The position numbers and the translations under genes were made by a program. The notes under the pieces are model-generated. The model did no database searches and had not been told where the DNA came from. It saw nothing but the letters and a program-made list of their open reading frames with translations. A DNA stretch of 64,000 nucleotides from Amaricoccus sp. (GTDB lineage Bacteria; Pseudomonadota; Alphaproteobacteria; Rhodobacterales; Rhodobacteraceae), in assembly GCF_017993425.1 (NCBI RefSeq), contig NZ_JAGOMQ010000012.1, positions 1 to 64,000 on the forward strand, read 5' to 3'. Each line of letters opens with the position of its first letter. The first letter of the stretch is position 1. This document shows, in pieces, positions 42,256-50,829 of this stretch.

Positions 42256-44307
42256 TTATTCGGGTCGCCGCCGGCGCGCCGGCCCGGGAGCGTCGGGAAA
42301 GGGCGCGTCCGGAGAGGGCGCGTCGGGCGAGGGCGCGTCCGGAGAGGGCGCGTCCGGCGAGGGCCCCCCCTTCGCGCGCGCGCCGTAGGCGTCGAGCCAG
42401 GCGAAGGTGTCGGCGAGCCCCATCGGCCGGGCGATGTGGTAGCCCTGCGCCTGGTCGCAGCCGAGCGCGGCCAGCGCCGCGAGCCCCTCGGCGGTCTCCA
42501 CCCCCTCGGCGAGCGTGGCGATGCCGAGCGCGCGCGCCATGGCGATCATCGAGGCGGTCAGCGTGCGGCTCTCCTCGCTCGCCTCGATGCCGTGGACGAA
42601 GCTGCGGTCGATCTTGATGCGGTGGACGTTCAGCCGCCGCAGGTTCTGGATCGAGGCGTGGCCGGTGCCGAAGTCGTCGAGCTCGATCTGGAAGCCGGCC
42701 GAGGCGAGGCCGCGGAGGTTCCTCACCATCAGGTCCTCGTCGGACTTGATCAGCACCGTCTCCAGCACCTCGATGGCGATGCGGCCGGGGTCGATGTCGT
42801 GGCGCTCGACCTCCCACTTGATCTTCTCGATCAGCCGGGGGTCGCGGAGCTGCGCCATGGCGAAGTTGATGCCGACCCGCGGCACCGCGAGCCCGGCGGC
42901 GTCCCAGGCGGTCAGCGCCGACAGCGCCTGCCCCAGCACCGCCTCGCCGATGCGCTCGGTGAGGTCGGCCGCCTCGGCGAAGTCGAGGAAGGCGCCGGGC
43001 GCGAGCAGGCCCTGGCGCGGGTGCCGCCAGCGCACCAGCGCCTCGAAGCCGGCGAAGGCCCCGGTCGCGACGTCGACCTGCGGCTGGTAGAACGGCCCGA
43101 GCTCGCCCCGCTCCAGCCCGGCGAGCAGCTCGGCGAACAGCGCCTCGCGCCGCTCGGTCTCGATGCGCAGGCTCTCGCGGAAGTAGCGGACCGCGCCCGG
43201 GGCCGCGTCCTGCGCCTCGGCCAGCGCGATGTCGGCGTTGGCGAGCACCCGGCCGGCCTCCGGCAGGTCGTCGGCGAGCATGGCGACGCCGATCGAGCAG
43301 CCGACCCGCCGCGCGCCGCCCTGCAGCGAGAACGGCCGGGCGAGCGACTGCTGCACCCGGTGGGCGATGGCCGCCGCCGCCGTGGCGTCGTCGAGCTCGC
43401 TCGCCACCAGCACGAAGTCGTCCTGCCCGAGATGCGCCGCGAAGTCGCCGGCGCGCAGCGCAAGGCGGATGCGGCGGGCGGCGATGCGCACGATCTCGTC
43501 GGCGACCCGCGGCCCCAGCGTCTCGCGGATCGCCTTGAAGCGGTCGAGGTCGAGGCGCAGCACCGCGGTGTGCTTCTCCGAGCGATCCGCCGCCGCCGCG
43601 AGCCGGGCGAGATGCGCCTGGAGGTAGGTGGCGTTCGGCAGCTGCGTCAGCGGATCGTGCAGCAGGCGGTGGCGCGCCTCGCGCTCCGCCTCGTTGCGGT
43701 CGCGCAGCCAGGCCGTGACGCGCCGCCGCGCCGGCAGGCCGATCGCGGCGGCGAGCCCGAGGAGGCCCAGGACCTGCGCCAGCACCGCGGCGCAGCGGCC
43801 GTGGCGGGCCTGATCCTGCGCCCGCGCCGCCTGCGCGGCGTAGCCCTGCGCCAGCGCGCGGGTCTGCGGCGCCAGCCGGTCGGCGACCAGCGCGGCCTGC
43901 GCCGCCGCCGCCTCGGGCGCGATCGTGGCCGCCGTGCCGGCGAGCTCGCGGATCGCCCGCGCCGAGGCGGCGAGCGCGCCGTCCTCCGGGCCAGCGAGGC
44001 CGGCCAGCCGCGTCTCGGTCGCGGCGAGGCGATCGAGGCTCCAGCCGAGGCCGCGGCGGGCCGTCTCCGCCTCGGGCCCGGGGGAAGCGGCGGCGATGCG
44101 GTCGAGGTCGTCCGATATCTCGTGGAGCAGCGCCGCCTCCGCCGCCGTGGTCGCGGCGAGCGTGGCGAGCCGCACCGGGCGCTGGCCCAGGCGGTCGGCG
44201 GCGATCCCCGCGGCGACCGACAGCGCCAGCGCGCCGGCGATGATGGCGGCCCCGGCCCGGACGAGCGTCCTTTCCGGCGCGGCGAGGGTGGGATCGGTCT
44301 CCGACAT
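42256..44307 (-). CDS. GGDEF/EAL cyclic-di-GMP protein with degenerate GGDEF
   Basis: 683 residues: two N-terminal membrane helices around an alanine-rich helical periplasmic sensor, then GGDEF and EAL domains. The GGDEF active-site motif reads GQDDF, so cyclase activity is doubtful. The EAL domain keeps its key residues: FEALVRW, INFAMAQLRDP, IEVLET, ELDDFGTGHAS, IKIDRSFV and AEGVET. It is most likely a phosphodiesterase regulated by its pseudo-cyclase. The C-terminal tail is five SPDAP-like repeats encoded by 15-bp tandem repeats. Confidence 0.92.
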   Translation of the reverse strand: MSETDPTLAAPERTLVRAGAAIIAGALALSVAAGIAADRLGQRPVRLATLAATTAAEAALLHEISDDLDRIAAASPGPEAETARRGLGWSLDRLAATETRLAGLAGPEDGALAASARAIRELAGTAATIAPEAAAAQAALVADRLAPQTRALAQGYAAQAARAQDQARHGRCAAVLAQVLGLLGLAAAIGLPARRRVTAWLRDRNEAEREARHRLLHDPLTQLPNATYLQAHLARLAAAADRSEKHTAVLRLDLDRFKAIRETLGPRVADEIVRIAARRIRLALRAGDFAAHLGQDDFVLVASELDDATAAAAIAHRVQQSLARPFSLQGGARRVGCSIGVAMLADDLPEAGRVLANADIALAEAQDAAPGAVRYFRESLRIETERREALFAELLAGLERGELGPFYQPQVDVATGAFAGFEALVRWRHPRQGLLAPGAFLDFAEAADLTERIGEAVLGQALSALTAWDAAGLAVPRVGINFAMAQLRDPRLIEKIKWEVERHDIDPGRIAIEVLETVLIKSDEDLMVRNLRGLASAGFQIELDDFGTGHASIQNLRRLNVHRIKIDRSFVHGIEASEESRTLTASMIAMARALGIATLAEGVETAEGLAALAALGCDQAQGYHIARPMGLADTFAWLDAYGARAKGGPSPDAPSPDAPSPDAPSPDAPFPDAPGPARRRRPE
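42301..42360. repeat. 15-bp tandem repeat encoding SPDAP units
   Basis: Four 15-bp units (GGGCGCGTCCGGAGA and variants) in frame at the 3' end of the GGDEF/EAL gene encode repeated Ser-Pro-Asp-Ala-Pro. Units alternate in pairs, indicating 30-bp duplication. Copy-number change would lengthen or shorten a disordered tail without frameshift. Confidence 0.85.
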
Positions 44308-44419
44308 GCCCCGAGCCTATCCCGGGCGCCCCCCGGGAAGGGTTAAGACCAGCGCCGGACCAGTGGGGATTCTCCCGCGATATCGAGGTAAACACCGCCT
44401 TGCCCGCGGTCGCCGGCGC

Positions 44420-44744
44420 GGCACACTGCACGACGGTGAAGCCGAAGCCCGGCCGGAAGCAGGCCGCGACGCCGGAGCCAGACGGATTTGACCCGTGGCA
44501 AATCCGTCCGCGATCGCCCCTGCGGGGGGCGAGCGCGATTCCGCGCTCGCCGGGGCGATCACGGACGGATGGCGCGCTCCCGGAGAAATCGGCGCCCCTG
44601 ACGGCTTCCGCGCGCAACCGCGCTCCAGCCGTCGGCGCGGCGAAAGCCGTGCTTTCGCCTGTCGCGCCGGGCCTCGCGGGCAAGCCCGCTTCGGTCGCTC
44701 GGGGCCTCCGTGGATCCGGCAATGCAGGCGTCGTGCAGCGTGCC
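44420..44744 (+). repeat. 325-bp structured element with 16-bp terminal inverted repeats (family S3), copy 2
   Basis: The ends GGCACACTGCACGACG (44420-44435) and CGTCGTGCAGCGTGCC (44729-44744) are inverted repeats with one mismatch. Inside are ACGGATTTG/CAAATCCGT, a two-level stem GATCGCCCC/GGGGCGATC enclosing GGCGAGCGCG-ATTC-CGCGCTCGCC, GACGGCT/AGCCGTC, GCGAAAGC/GCTTTCGC and GCGGG/CCCGC. No reading frame of note. With the motif at 44775 it fills the 511-bp gap between ttcA and the GGDEF/EAL gene. Confidence 0.87.
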
Positions 44745-44774
44745 GGCGCGGTTGTCGCAAATGTGCGCTATAAT

Positions 44775-44805
44775 GAAATCAATAGCTTGCCGAATATTCA
44801 CGCGT
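44775..44805 (-). repeat. Repeated motif ACGCGTGA-N15-TTGATTT, copy 2
   Basis: Minus-strand ACGCGTGA at 44798-44805, 15 bases, then TTGATTTC at 44775-44782. Longer identity with the copy at 47787 (shared GTTCACGCGTGAATATTCG) indicates recent common origin. It sits 30 bases beyond the right end of the S3 element. Confidence 0.6.
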
Positions 44806-44818
44806 GAACAGCGGAAGC

Positions 44819-45631
44819 TCACAGCCCGCGGAAGTCGAAGAGGGTGGGGTCGAGCAGGTGGCTCGGGTTGGCCTGGGTCAGCGCCCGGAACAGGATGGCG
44901 CGGCGCCCCGGGCTGCGCGCCTCCCACTCGTCGACCATCCGCTTGATCTGCGCCCGCTGGAGCCCCTCCTGGCTGCCGCAGAGGTCGCAGGGGATGATCG
45001 GATAGCCCATCGCCCGGGCGAAGCGCCCGCAATCCGCCTCGGACACCAGCGCCAGCGGCCGGTGGACGTAGAGGTCGCCCTCGTCGTTCAGGAGCTTCGG
45101 CGGCATCGCCGCCAGCTTGCCGCCGTGGAAGAGGTTCAGGAGGAACGTCTCGATGACGTCGTCGCGGTGATGGCCCAGCACCACCGCCCGGCAGCCCTCC
45201 TCCCGCGCGATGCGGTAGAGATGCCCCCGCCGCAGCCGCGAGCACAGCGCGCAATAGGTCTTGCCGGACGGCACCTTGTCGACGACGACCGAATAGGTGT
45301 CCTGATACTCGATCCGGTGCGGCACGCCCATCCGGGTCAGGAACTCCGGCAGCACGCCGGCCGGAAAGCCGGGCTGGCCCTGGTCGAGGTTGCAGGCGAG
45401 GATCTCCACCGGCAAGAGCCCCCGCCATTGCAGCTCGGTCAGCGCGGCCAGCAGCGTGTAGCTGTCCTTGCCGCCGCTGAGGCACACCAGCCAGCGGTCG
45501 CCCCGCCGGGCCATGCCGTAGGTCTCGATCGCCTCCCGCGTCAGCCGGACGATCCGCTTGCGGAGCTTGCGGAACTCGGTCGTGTCGGGCGCGCCGTGGA
45601 ACAGCGGGTGGATGTCGTCCTGGTCGAGCAT
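44819..45631 (-). CDS. ttcA: tRNA 2-thiocytidine(32) synthetase TtcA
   Basis: 270 residues. The PP-loop [12 protein letters not shown] is at 52-57 and the two iron-sulphur cysteine pairs CALC (127-130) and CDLC (215-218) are in place. [17 protein letters not shown] is the conserved TtcA motif. It thiolates C32 of certain tRNAs using ATP and a 4Fe-4S cluster. It is divergent from xth and preceded by no other gene on its strand. Confidence 0.93.
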   Translation of the reverse strand: MLDQDDIHPLFHGAPDTTEFRKLRKRIVRLTREAIETYGMARRGDRWLVCLSGGKDSYTLLAALTELQWRGLLPVEILACNLDQGQPGFPAGVLPEFLTRMGVPHRIEYQDTYSVVVDKVPSGKTYCALCSRLRRGHLYRIAREEGCRAVVLGHHRDDVIETFLLNLFHGGKLAAMPPKLLNDEGDLYVHRPLALVSEADCGRFARAMGYPIIPCDLCGSQEGLQRAQIKRMVDEWEARSPGRRAILFRALTQANPSHLLDPTLFDFRGL

Positions 45632-45725
45632 CCCCGACCCTTACCCGCAGCGCCGCCCCGCGACAACGCCCAGGGCCCGCGCCCCCGGTTGCGCCCGGCG
45701 CGGCGGCCGTGCGAAGGGAGCGCCC

Positions 45726-46514
45726 GTGACCCTGCGCATCGCCACCTGGAACATCAACTCCGTCCGCCTGCGCGCCGAGGCCGTGTCCCGGCTGCTGCGC
45801 GAGGAGGCCCCCGACGTCCTCTGCCTGCAGGAGACGAAGTCCCCGGTCGAGAAGCTCCCCCTCGACGCCTTCGCCGCCCTCGGCTGGCGCCACGTCGTCG
45901 CCCGCGGCCAGAAGGGCTACAACGGCGTGATGATCCTCTCCCGCGTGCCGATCGAGGACGCCGGCGACCGCGGCTTCTGCGGCCGCGGCGACGCCCGCCA
46001 CGTCGCGGCCCGCCTCCCCTCCGGCACGATCCTGCACAACTTCTACGTCCCGGCCGGCGGCGACCTGCCCGACCCGGTCGCCAACCCGAAGTTCCGCCAC
46101 AAGCTCGACTTCCTCGACGAGATGCGCGCCTGGTTCGCCGCCGAGCAGCCCCGCGGCGCCATCCTCGTCGGCGACCTCAACATCGCCCCCCGCGAGGACG
46201 ACGTCTGGAGCCACAAGCAGCTCCTGCGCGTGGTGTCGCACACGCCCGTCGAGGTGGAGGCGATGGCCGCGATGCAGGCCGCCGGCGGCTGGGTCGACGT
46301 CACCCGCGCCCACATCCCCGAGGGCCGGCTCTACTCCTGGTGGTCCTACCGCGCGCCCGACTGGCAGGCCGCCGACAAGGGCCGCCGCCTCGACCACGTC
46401 TGGGCCACCCCCGACCTCGCCGAGCGCTCCGGCGGCAGCCGCATCCTGCGCGCCGCCCGCGGCTGGGACGGCCCCTCCGACCACGTCCCCGTGCTGGCGG
46501 AGTTCGAGGCCTGA
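45726..46514 (+). CDS. xth: Exodeoxyribonuclease III (AP endonuclease)
   Basis: 262 residues from a GTG at 45726. Motifs: IATWNINSVRLR, LCLQETKSP (metal Glu), GYNGVMILSR, VGDLNIAPREDDVW (Asp/Asn) and GPSDHVPVLAEF (Asp-His). The Trp-rich SWWSYRAPDW loop is usual. It removes abasic sites and 3' blocks in base excision repair. The 279 bases after it up to 46793 hold no gene that I can support. Confidence 0.93.
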   Translation: MTLRIATWNINSVRLRAEAVSRLLREEAPDVLCLQETKSPVEKLPLDAFAALGWRHVVARGQKGYNGVMILSRVPIEDAGDRGFCGRGDARHVAARLPSGTILHNFYVPAGGDLPDPVANPKFRHKLDFLDEMRAWFAAEQPRGAILVGDLNIAPREDDVWSHKQLLRVVSHTPVEVEAMAAMQAAGGWVDVTRAHIPEGRLYSWWSYRAPDWQAADKGRRLDHVWATPDLAERSGGSRILRAARGWDGPSDHVPVLAEFEA

Positions 46515-46793
46515 GCGCTCAGGCGAACGCCTTCCCGACCGGATCAGGATGCGCCGCGATCGTCCGGCCGTGGCCAAGTCCGGCGCATCGACCGCGCCCG
46601 CTCCCTGTCCCGGAGCGCCCCGCCGACGCCCCCGGAACTTCCGCGCGACCTGCGCCTGCATCAGCGCCAGCGCCATCCGCGTCGTCCGTATCCGCCGCGC
46701 CCGCGGGCCAGGCAGATCCGGGCGCCCCCTTGCGCGCCCGCCCCGATCCGGGCCTTGGAAGGCTAGCCCAACCGATAACGAAGGCCCGCCCGC

Positions 46794-47540
46794 ATGATCC
46801 TGTCCGAGGTCCACGACCACGTCGCCCGCGTCACCCTCGACCGGCCCGAAGCCCACAACGCCCTGGACCAGGAGGCCATGCGCCGGCTGACCGCGCTCCT
46901 CGCCGGCTGGGCGGAGCGCCCCGACATCCGCGCGCTGGTCCTCACCGGAACCGGCCGCAGCTTCTGCGCCGGCGCGGCGCTCGGCGACGTCGCGGGGCGG
47001 GACTGGTCCGACAACCCGCTGACCGCCCTCTGCGACGCGCTGGAGGCCTTCCCCGCTCCGACCGTCGCCGCCCTGAACGGCGGGGCCTATGGCGGCGGCG
47101 TCGAGATCGCGCTCGCCTGCGACTTCCGCGTCGGCGTGACCGGAATGCGCGCCTTCGCGCCCCCGGCCCGGCTCGGCATCCACTACGACCCCGCCGGCCT
47201 CCGCCGCGCCGTCGACCGCCTCGGCTCGCAGACGGCCCGGCGCATGTTCCTCCTCGCCGAGACCTTCGACGCCGAGGCGCTGCTCGCCACGGGCTTCCTC
47301 GACTGGCTGGTCCCCCCCGAGGCGCTGGCCGCCAGGGCCGACGAGACCGCCGCCACCCTCGCCGGCCTCGCGCCGCTGGCGCTCCGCGGCATGAAGCGCA
47401 CCCTCGTCGAGCTCTCCCGCGGCGCCCTCGACCAGGAGGCCGCCCGCGCCCGCATCCGCGCCTGCTTCGCCTCCGCCGACCACGCCGAGGGCCTCGCCGC
47501 CCAGCGCGAGAAGCGCGCCCCGCGGTTCGAGGGCCGCTAG
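46794..47540 (+). CDS. Enoyl-CoA hydratase/isomerase family protein
   Basis: 248 residues with the crotonase fold: VTLDRPEAHNALDQEAM, ALVLTGTGRSFCAGAALGD (oxyanion loop), ALNGGAYGGGVEIALACDFR and the C-terminal GLAAQREKRAPRFEG. The positions usually held by catalytic Glu appear as GLRRAVDRLG, so activity as a hydratase is not assured; isomerase or hydrolase relatives are possible. It stands alone. Confidence 0.88.
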   Translation: MILSEVHDHVARVTLDRPEAHNALDQEAMRRLTALLAGWAERPDIRALVLTGTGRSFCAGAALGDVAGRDWSDNPLTALCDALEAFPAPTVAALNGGAYGGGVEIALACDFRVGVTGMRAFAPPARLGIHYDPAGLRRAVDRLGSQTARRMFLLAETFDAEALLATGFLDWLVPPEALAARADETAATLAGLAPLALRGMKRTLVELSRGALDQEAARARIRACFASADHAEGLAAQREKRAPRFEGR

Positions 47541-47557
47541 CTGGCCCCGCTGCGGCA

Positions 47558-47702
47558 GGCACGCTGCACGACGGCGGCGGCAAGGGTCGCGGCGACGCCT
47601 CGCCTCGCGACGGCGCCCGCAGGATGACATGCGCATGTCAACCTGCTCGACGCGGAGCAGTTGGGGCAGGGAGGACGCAAGCTTCAATGAGTCGAACGGC
47701 GC
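47558..47702 (+). repeat. Composite intergenic repeat: S3-type end plus partial 180-bp repeat
   Basis: GGCACGCTGCACGACG at 47558-47573 equals the S3 terminal repeat. From about 47600 the sequence matches the 180-bp family, including the 28-bp palindrome at 47619-47646 (core TGACATGCGCATGTCA; outer arms GCAGG/CCTGC) and GAGTCGAACGGCGC. It thus joins two repeat families found separately elsewhere. Confidence 0.7.
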
Positions 47703-47786
47703 ATCGCGGGCGATTGGCCATGAAGATGCGCAGCCTTGGTGTCGGGTAGTGCGGCGCGGCAGGAAGCGCGAAAATCTCGCCCTACG

Positions 47787-47818
47787 TAAAATCAATGACT
47801 TAGCGAATATTCACGCGT
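47787..47818 (-). repeat. Repeated motif ACGCGTGA-N15-TTGATTT, copy 3
   Basis: Minus-strand ACGCGTGA at 47811-47818, 15 bases, then TTGATTTTA at 47787-47795. It is near-identical to copy 2 across the ACGCGTGAATATTCG part and lies 20 bases after the stop of the sensor kinase. Confidence 0.6.
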
Positions 47819-47837
47819 GAACACCCCCGCGGATGGC

Positions 47838-49259
47838 TCACCGCGCCGCCTGCTGCCGCGGCCGGCGTGGGGCCGGCTCGGCGACCGCGGCGGGCAGCGT
47901 GACGCGAAAGACCGTCCCCGCCGGCCCCGTCGCCGCCAGCTCCAGGGCGCCGCCATGGCCGCGGACCAGCTCGGCGGCGATGACGAGGCCGAGGCCGGAG
48001 CCGCCCTGGCGCGCCCCGCCGCGGAACGGCTGGAACAGGTTCTCCCGCGCCTTCTCCGGCAGGCCGGGCCCGGTGTCGGCGACGGTGATCTCCACCCGGT
48101 CCCCCAGCGGCCGCGCCGCGATCCGCACCACCCCGGGCCGGCCGGAGGCCTCGATGGCCTGCACGCCGTTCCGCACCAGGTTGGTCAGCACCCGGAAGAG
48201 CTGGTCGGCGTCGGCGCGCAGCCGCAGGCCCCCCGGCGCCTCCGCCTCGACCCGCGCCAGCGACGCCCCGGCCGCCTCGCTCTCCGCCACCTCCTCGACG
48301 ATCGGCCCGAGCTCGACGTCGGCGAGCGCCGGGGCCGCCTCCTCGGCCTTGCCGTAGGTCAGCGTCCGCTCGCAGAGGGTGATCGCCCGCGAGATCGCCG
48401 CGACGAGCTTCGGCGCCGTCCGCCGCACCGCGGGATCGGCGCTCGCCTCGATGCGGTCGGCGAGGAGCTGCGCCGTGGTCAGCAGGTTCCTGAGGTCGTG
48501 GCTGATCTTCGCCACCGCGCCGCCCAGCGCCGCCAGCCGCTCCTTCTGCTTCAGGGCCCCGGTCAGCCGCAGCTGCAGGTCGTGCAGCGCCGTCTCCGCC
48601 TCCCTCAGCTCGCGCACGTCGCTCGTCGGCGCGATCACCCGCCGCGCGTCCTCGGGATCGTCGCGATAGGCGCTCATGTGGTCGACCACCCGGCGCATCG
48701 GCGTCACGATGTAGTAGCGGGTGGCGAGGAACAGCAGCGCCGCAAAGGCGAGCGTCACCGCAAGAGAGACGTAGAGGATGCGCAACCCGTACGCGATCAT
48801 CGCCGCGCGGAGCGGCCCCTCGCTCATGGTGATCTCGACCTTGGTCCCGCCGCCGGGCTCGGTCTCGCCGAGCACCCGGATCACCCGCGCGCCGCCGGCG
48901 AAGTAGACCCGCAGCGCGTCGCGCATCAGCGTCAGGTCGCTCGCGTCCTGCAGGTCGTAGTTGGCGCTGACCATCCCCGGCACCGCGCCCTGCAGCGCCA
49001 GCTCGCGCACGCCCTCGCGGCGCAGCGCGACGTTGTAGACGTCCGCGGTGGCGAGCAGCTCCTTCTCGAGGTCGGGCGAGACCTGCTCGTTCGGGCTCGC
49101 CAGCACCGCGAGCGCGGCGAGCTGGCCGAGCTCCAGCCGGTTCTGCAGGTTGTCGACGCGGAACCGCGACACCGCGGGCACGAAGATCAGCACCTCCGCA
49201 ATCATCACGAAGACGATCATCAGGGCGAGGAAGCGGCCCGAGAGGGTGTTGAAACGCAT
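47838..49259 (-). CDS. Membrane sensor histidine kinase (HAMP-type)
   Basis: 473 residues from the ATG at 49259 (MRFNTLSGRF). Two membrane helices (FLALMIVFVMIAEVLIFV and LYVSLAVTLAFAALLFLATR) flank a 150-residue periplasmic domain, followed by a HAMP-like linker. The phosphoacceptor region reads AVAKISHDLRNLLTTAQLLA, with H in a HDLRN motif, and the ATPase domain has NLVRNGVQAI, DTGPGLPEK and GSGLGLVIAAEL. No regulator is adjacent. The HDLRN type is common in alphaproteobacterial orphan kinases. Confidence 0.9.
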   Translation of the reverse strand: MRFNTLSGRFLALMIVFVMIAEVLIFVPAVSRFRVDNLQNRLELGQLAALAVLASPNEQVSPDLEKELLATADVYNVALRREGVRELALQGAVPGMVSANYDLQDASDLTLMRDALRVYFAGGARVIRVLGETEPGGGTKVEITMSEGPLRAAMIAYGLRILYVSLAVTLAFAALLFLATRYYIVTPMRRVVDHMSAYRDDPEDARRVIAPTSDVRELREAETALHDLQLRLTGALKQKERLAALGGAVAKISHDLRNLLTTAQLLADRIEASADPAVRRTAPKLVAAISRAITLCERTLTYGKAEEAAPALADVELGPIVEEVAESEAAGASLARVEAEAPGGLRLRADADQLFRVLTNLVRNGVQAIEASGRPGVVRIAARPLGDRVEITVADTGPGLPEKARENLFQPFRGGARQGGSGLGLVIAAELVRGHGGALELAATGPAGTVFRVTLPAAVAEPAPRRPRQQAAR

Positions 49260-49376
49260 GCCCGATCCTGATGGCGCGGCCTCGCCGAATCTATGCCTTG
49301 CGCGCCCCCGCCACAAGCGGCGGCCCCGGACGGGTGCGCCTGCCCTGGCGCCTGCCGCAGGGGAATCGCTTGAAGG

Positions 49377-49577
49377 TCACCAATCGGGCTGGGTGAGCGC
49401 GGCGAAGAGATCGCCGTCGTCCCCTCCGAGGGTCTTTCGCCGGACCTTCAGGCTGGCCTTGTCGGGCATCTCCTTGACGACATTGAGAGCAGCGCGGCGG
49501 ATGGCCTCGGCGATCCCGGTCTGGCAGCCCATGGCGTCGATGGTGACGCGCGCCCCCTTGAGTTCAAGGCTCATCAT
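49377..49577 (-). pseudogene. Degraded ISAs1-family transposase fragment
   Basis: 66 codons. VTIDAMGCQTGIAEAI is the catalytic-domain signature of ISAs1 transposases (second Asp of DDE). It is fused directly to LNVVKEMPDKASLKVRRKTLGGDDGDLFAALTQ, shown as read, which resembles the normal C-terminus (ALNLLR...KAKRLKAGWDDDYLLQLL). About 150-200 central residues and the whole N-terminus are missing. The base composition is less extreme than its neighbours. It lies exactly where the dcw cluster stops. Confidence 0.75.
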
Positions 49578-49736
49578 GTCCGAGCGGGGGGTGTGCCTGC
49601 CCTGTGTCGCTGCCGGCGGGCGGGATGCTGCTCTTGGGAGCGCTCGGCGGCTTCGGGTTGACGCGCCGCTTCCGCGCGAGCGACGCCGCCGCCGCCGGGC
49701 GCCGGATCGTCGGCGGCGCGCGGCAGCCCCGCGCGG

Positions 49737-50822
49737 TCAGCGCAGCTTGAGGGTGGCGAGGCCGATCATGGCGAGGATCAGGGAGACGATCCAGAAGCGG
49801 ATGACGATCTGTGGCTCGGCCCAGCCCTTCTTCTCGAAATGGTGGTGGATCGGGGCCATCAGGAAGACGCGCTTCTTCGTGCGCTTGTAGTAGGCGACCT
49901 GGATGATGACGGAGAGCGCCTCGACGACGAAGAGGCCGCCGACGATCGCGAGCACGATCTCGTGCTTGGTCGCCACCGCGATGGCGCCGAGGGCGCCGCC
50001 GAGGGCGAGGCTGCCGGTGTCGCCCATGAACACGGCCGCGGGCGGCGCGTTGTACCAGAGGAAGCCGAGGCCGCCGCCGATCAGGGCGGCCACGAAGACG
50101 GTGATCTCGCCGGTGCCGGGGACGAAGTGGACGTCGAGGTATTCGGTGAAGTCGGCGCGGCCGACGACGTAGGCGATCACCCCGAGCGAGGCGGCGGCGA
50201 TCATCACCGGCATGATGGCGAGCCCGTCGAGCCCGTCGGTCAGGTTCACCGCGTTGGCGGCCCCGACGATGACCAGCATCCCGAAGGGCAGGAACAGCCA
50301 GCCGAGGTCGAGGAGCGCGGCCTTGAACACCGGGAAGGCGATGCGGCCGGTGAGCGGGTCGGGGTGGAGCCACATCGCCCAGAGGCTGGCGACGAGCGCG
50401 ATGCCGAAGCCGGCGAGGAGGCGGACCCGGCCGGAGACGCCGGCATGGGTCTGCTTCGTCACCTTGGCGTAGTCGTCGGCGAAGCCGATCAGGCCGAAGC
50501 CGACGGTGACGAAGGTGACCATCCAGACGAAGCCGTTGTCGAGCCGCGCCCAGAGCAGGGTGGAGAAGAGGAGCGCCGAGAGGATGAGGAGGCCGCCCAT
50601 GGTCGGCGTGCCGGCCTTGGTGAGGAGGTGGCTCTCCGGGCCGTCGGCGCGGATCGGCTGGCCACGGCCCTGGCGGACGCGCAGGAGGTCGATCAGCGGG
50701 CGGCCGAAGACGAAGCCGAAGACCAGCGCCGTGAAGAAGGCCCCGCCGGCGCGGAAGGTGATGTAGCGGAAGAGGTTGAAGACCGGCACGTTGTGCGACA
50801 GCTCGGCCAGGAAATAGAGCAT
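49737..50822 (-). CDS. mraY: Phospho-N-acetylmuramoyl-pentapeptide-transferase MraY
   Basis: 361 residues with ten hydrophobic helices. Motifs: [18 protein letters not shown] (catalytic Asp pair), [13 protein letters not shown] and [13 protein letters not shown]. It makes lipid I on the inner membrane. It is the last dcw gene in this window; murD, ftsW, murG and murC, which normally follow, are absent and an IS remnant is found instead. Confidence 0.95.
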   Translation of the reverse strand: MLYFLAELSHNVPVFNLFRYITFRAGGAFFTALVFGFVFGRPLIDLLRVRQGRGQPIRADGPESHLLTKAGTPTMGGLLILSALLFSTLLWARLDNGFVWMVTFVTVGFGLIGFADDYAKVTKQTHAGVSGRVRLLAGFGIALVASLWAMWLHPDPLTGRIAFPVFKAALLDLGWLFLPFGMLVIVGAANAVNLTDGLDGLAIMPVMIAAASLGVIAYVVGRADFTEYLDVHFVPGTGEITVFVAALIGGGLGFLWYNAPPAAVFMGDTGSLALGGALGAIAVATKHEIVLAIVGGLFVVEALSVIIQVAYYKRTKKRVFLMAPIHHHFEKKGWAEPQIVIRFWIVSLILAMIGLATLKLR

Positions 50823-50829
50823 CGCGCGG

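Noticed and set aside
46515..46793. An 83-codon frame (46549-46797) overlapping the enoyl-CoA hydratase start by ATGA
   Set aside because: It has no resemblance to Xth or hydratase ends, is Arg/Pro-rich and shows no family features; left as non-coding.
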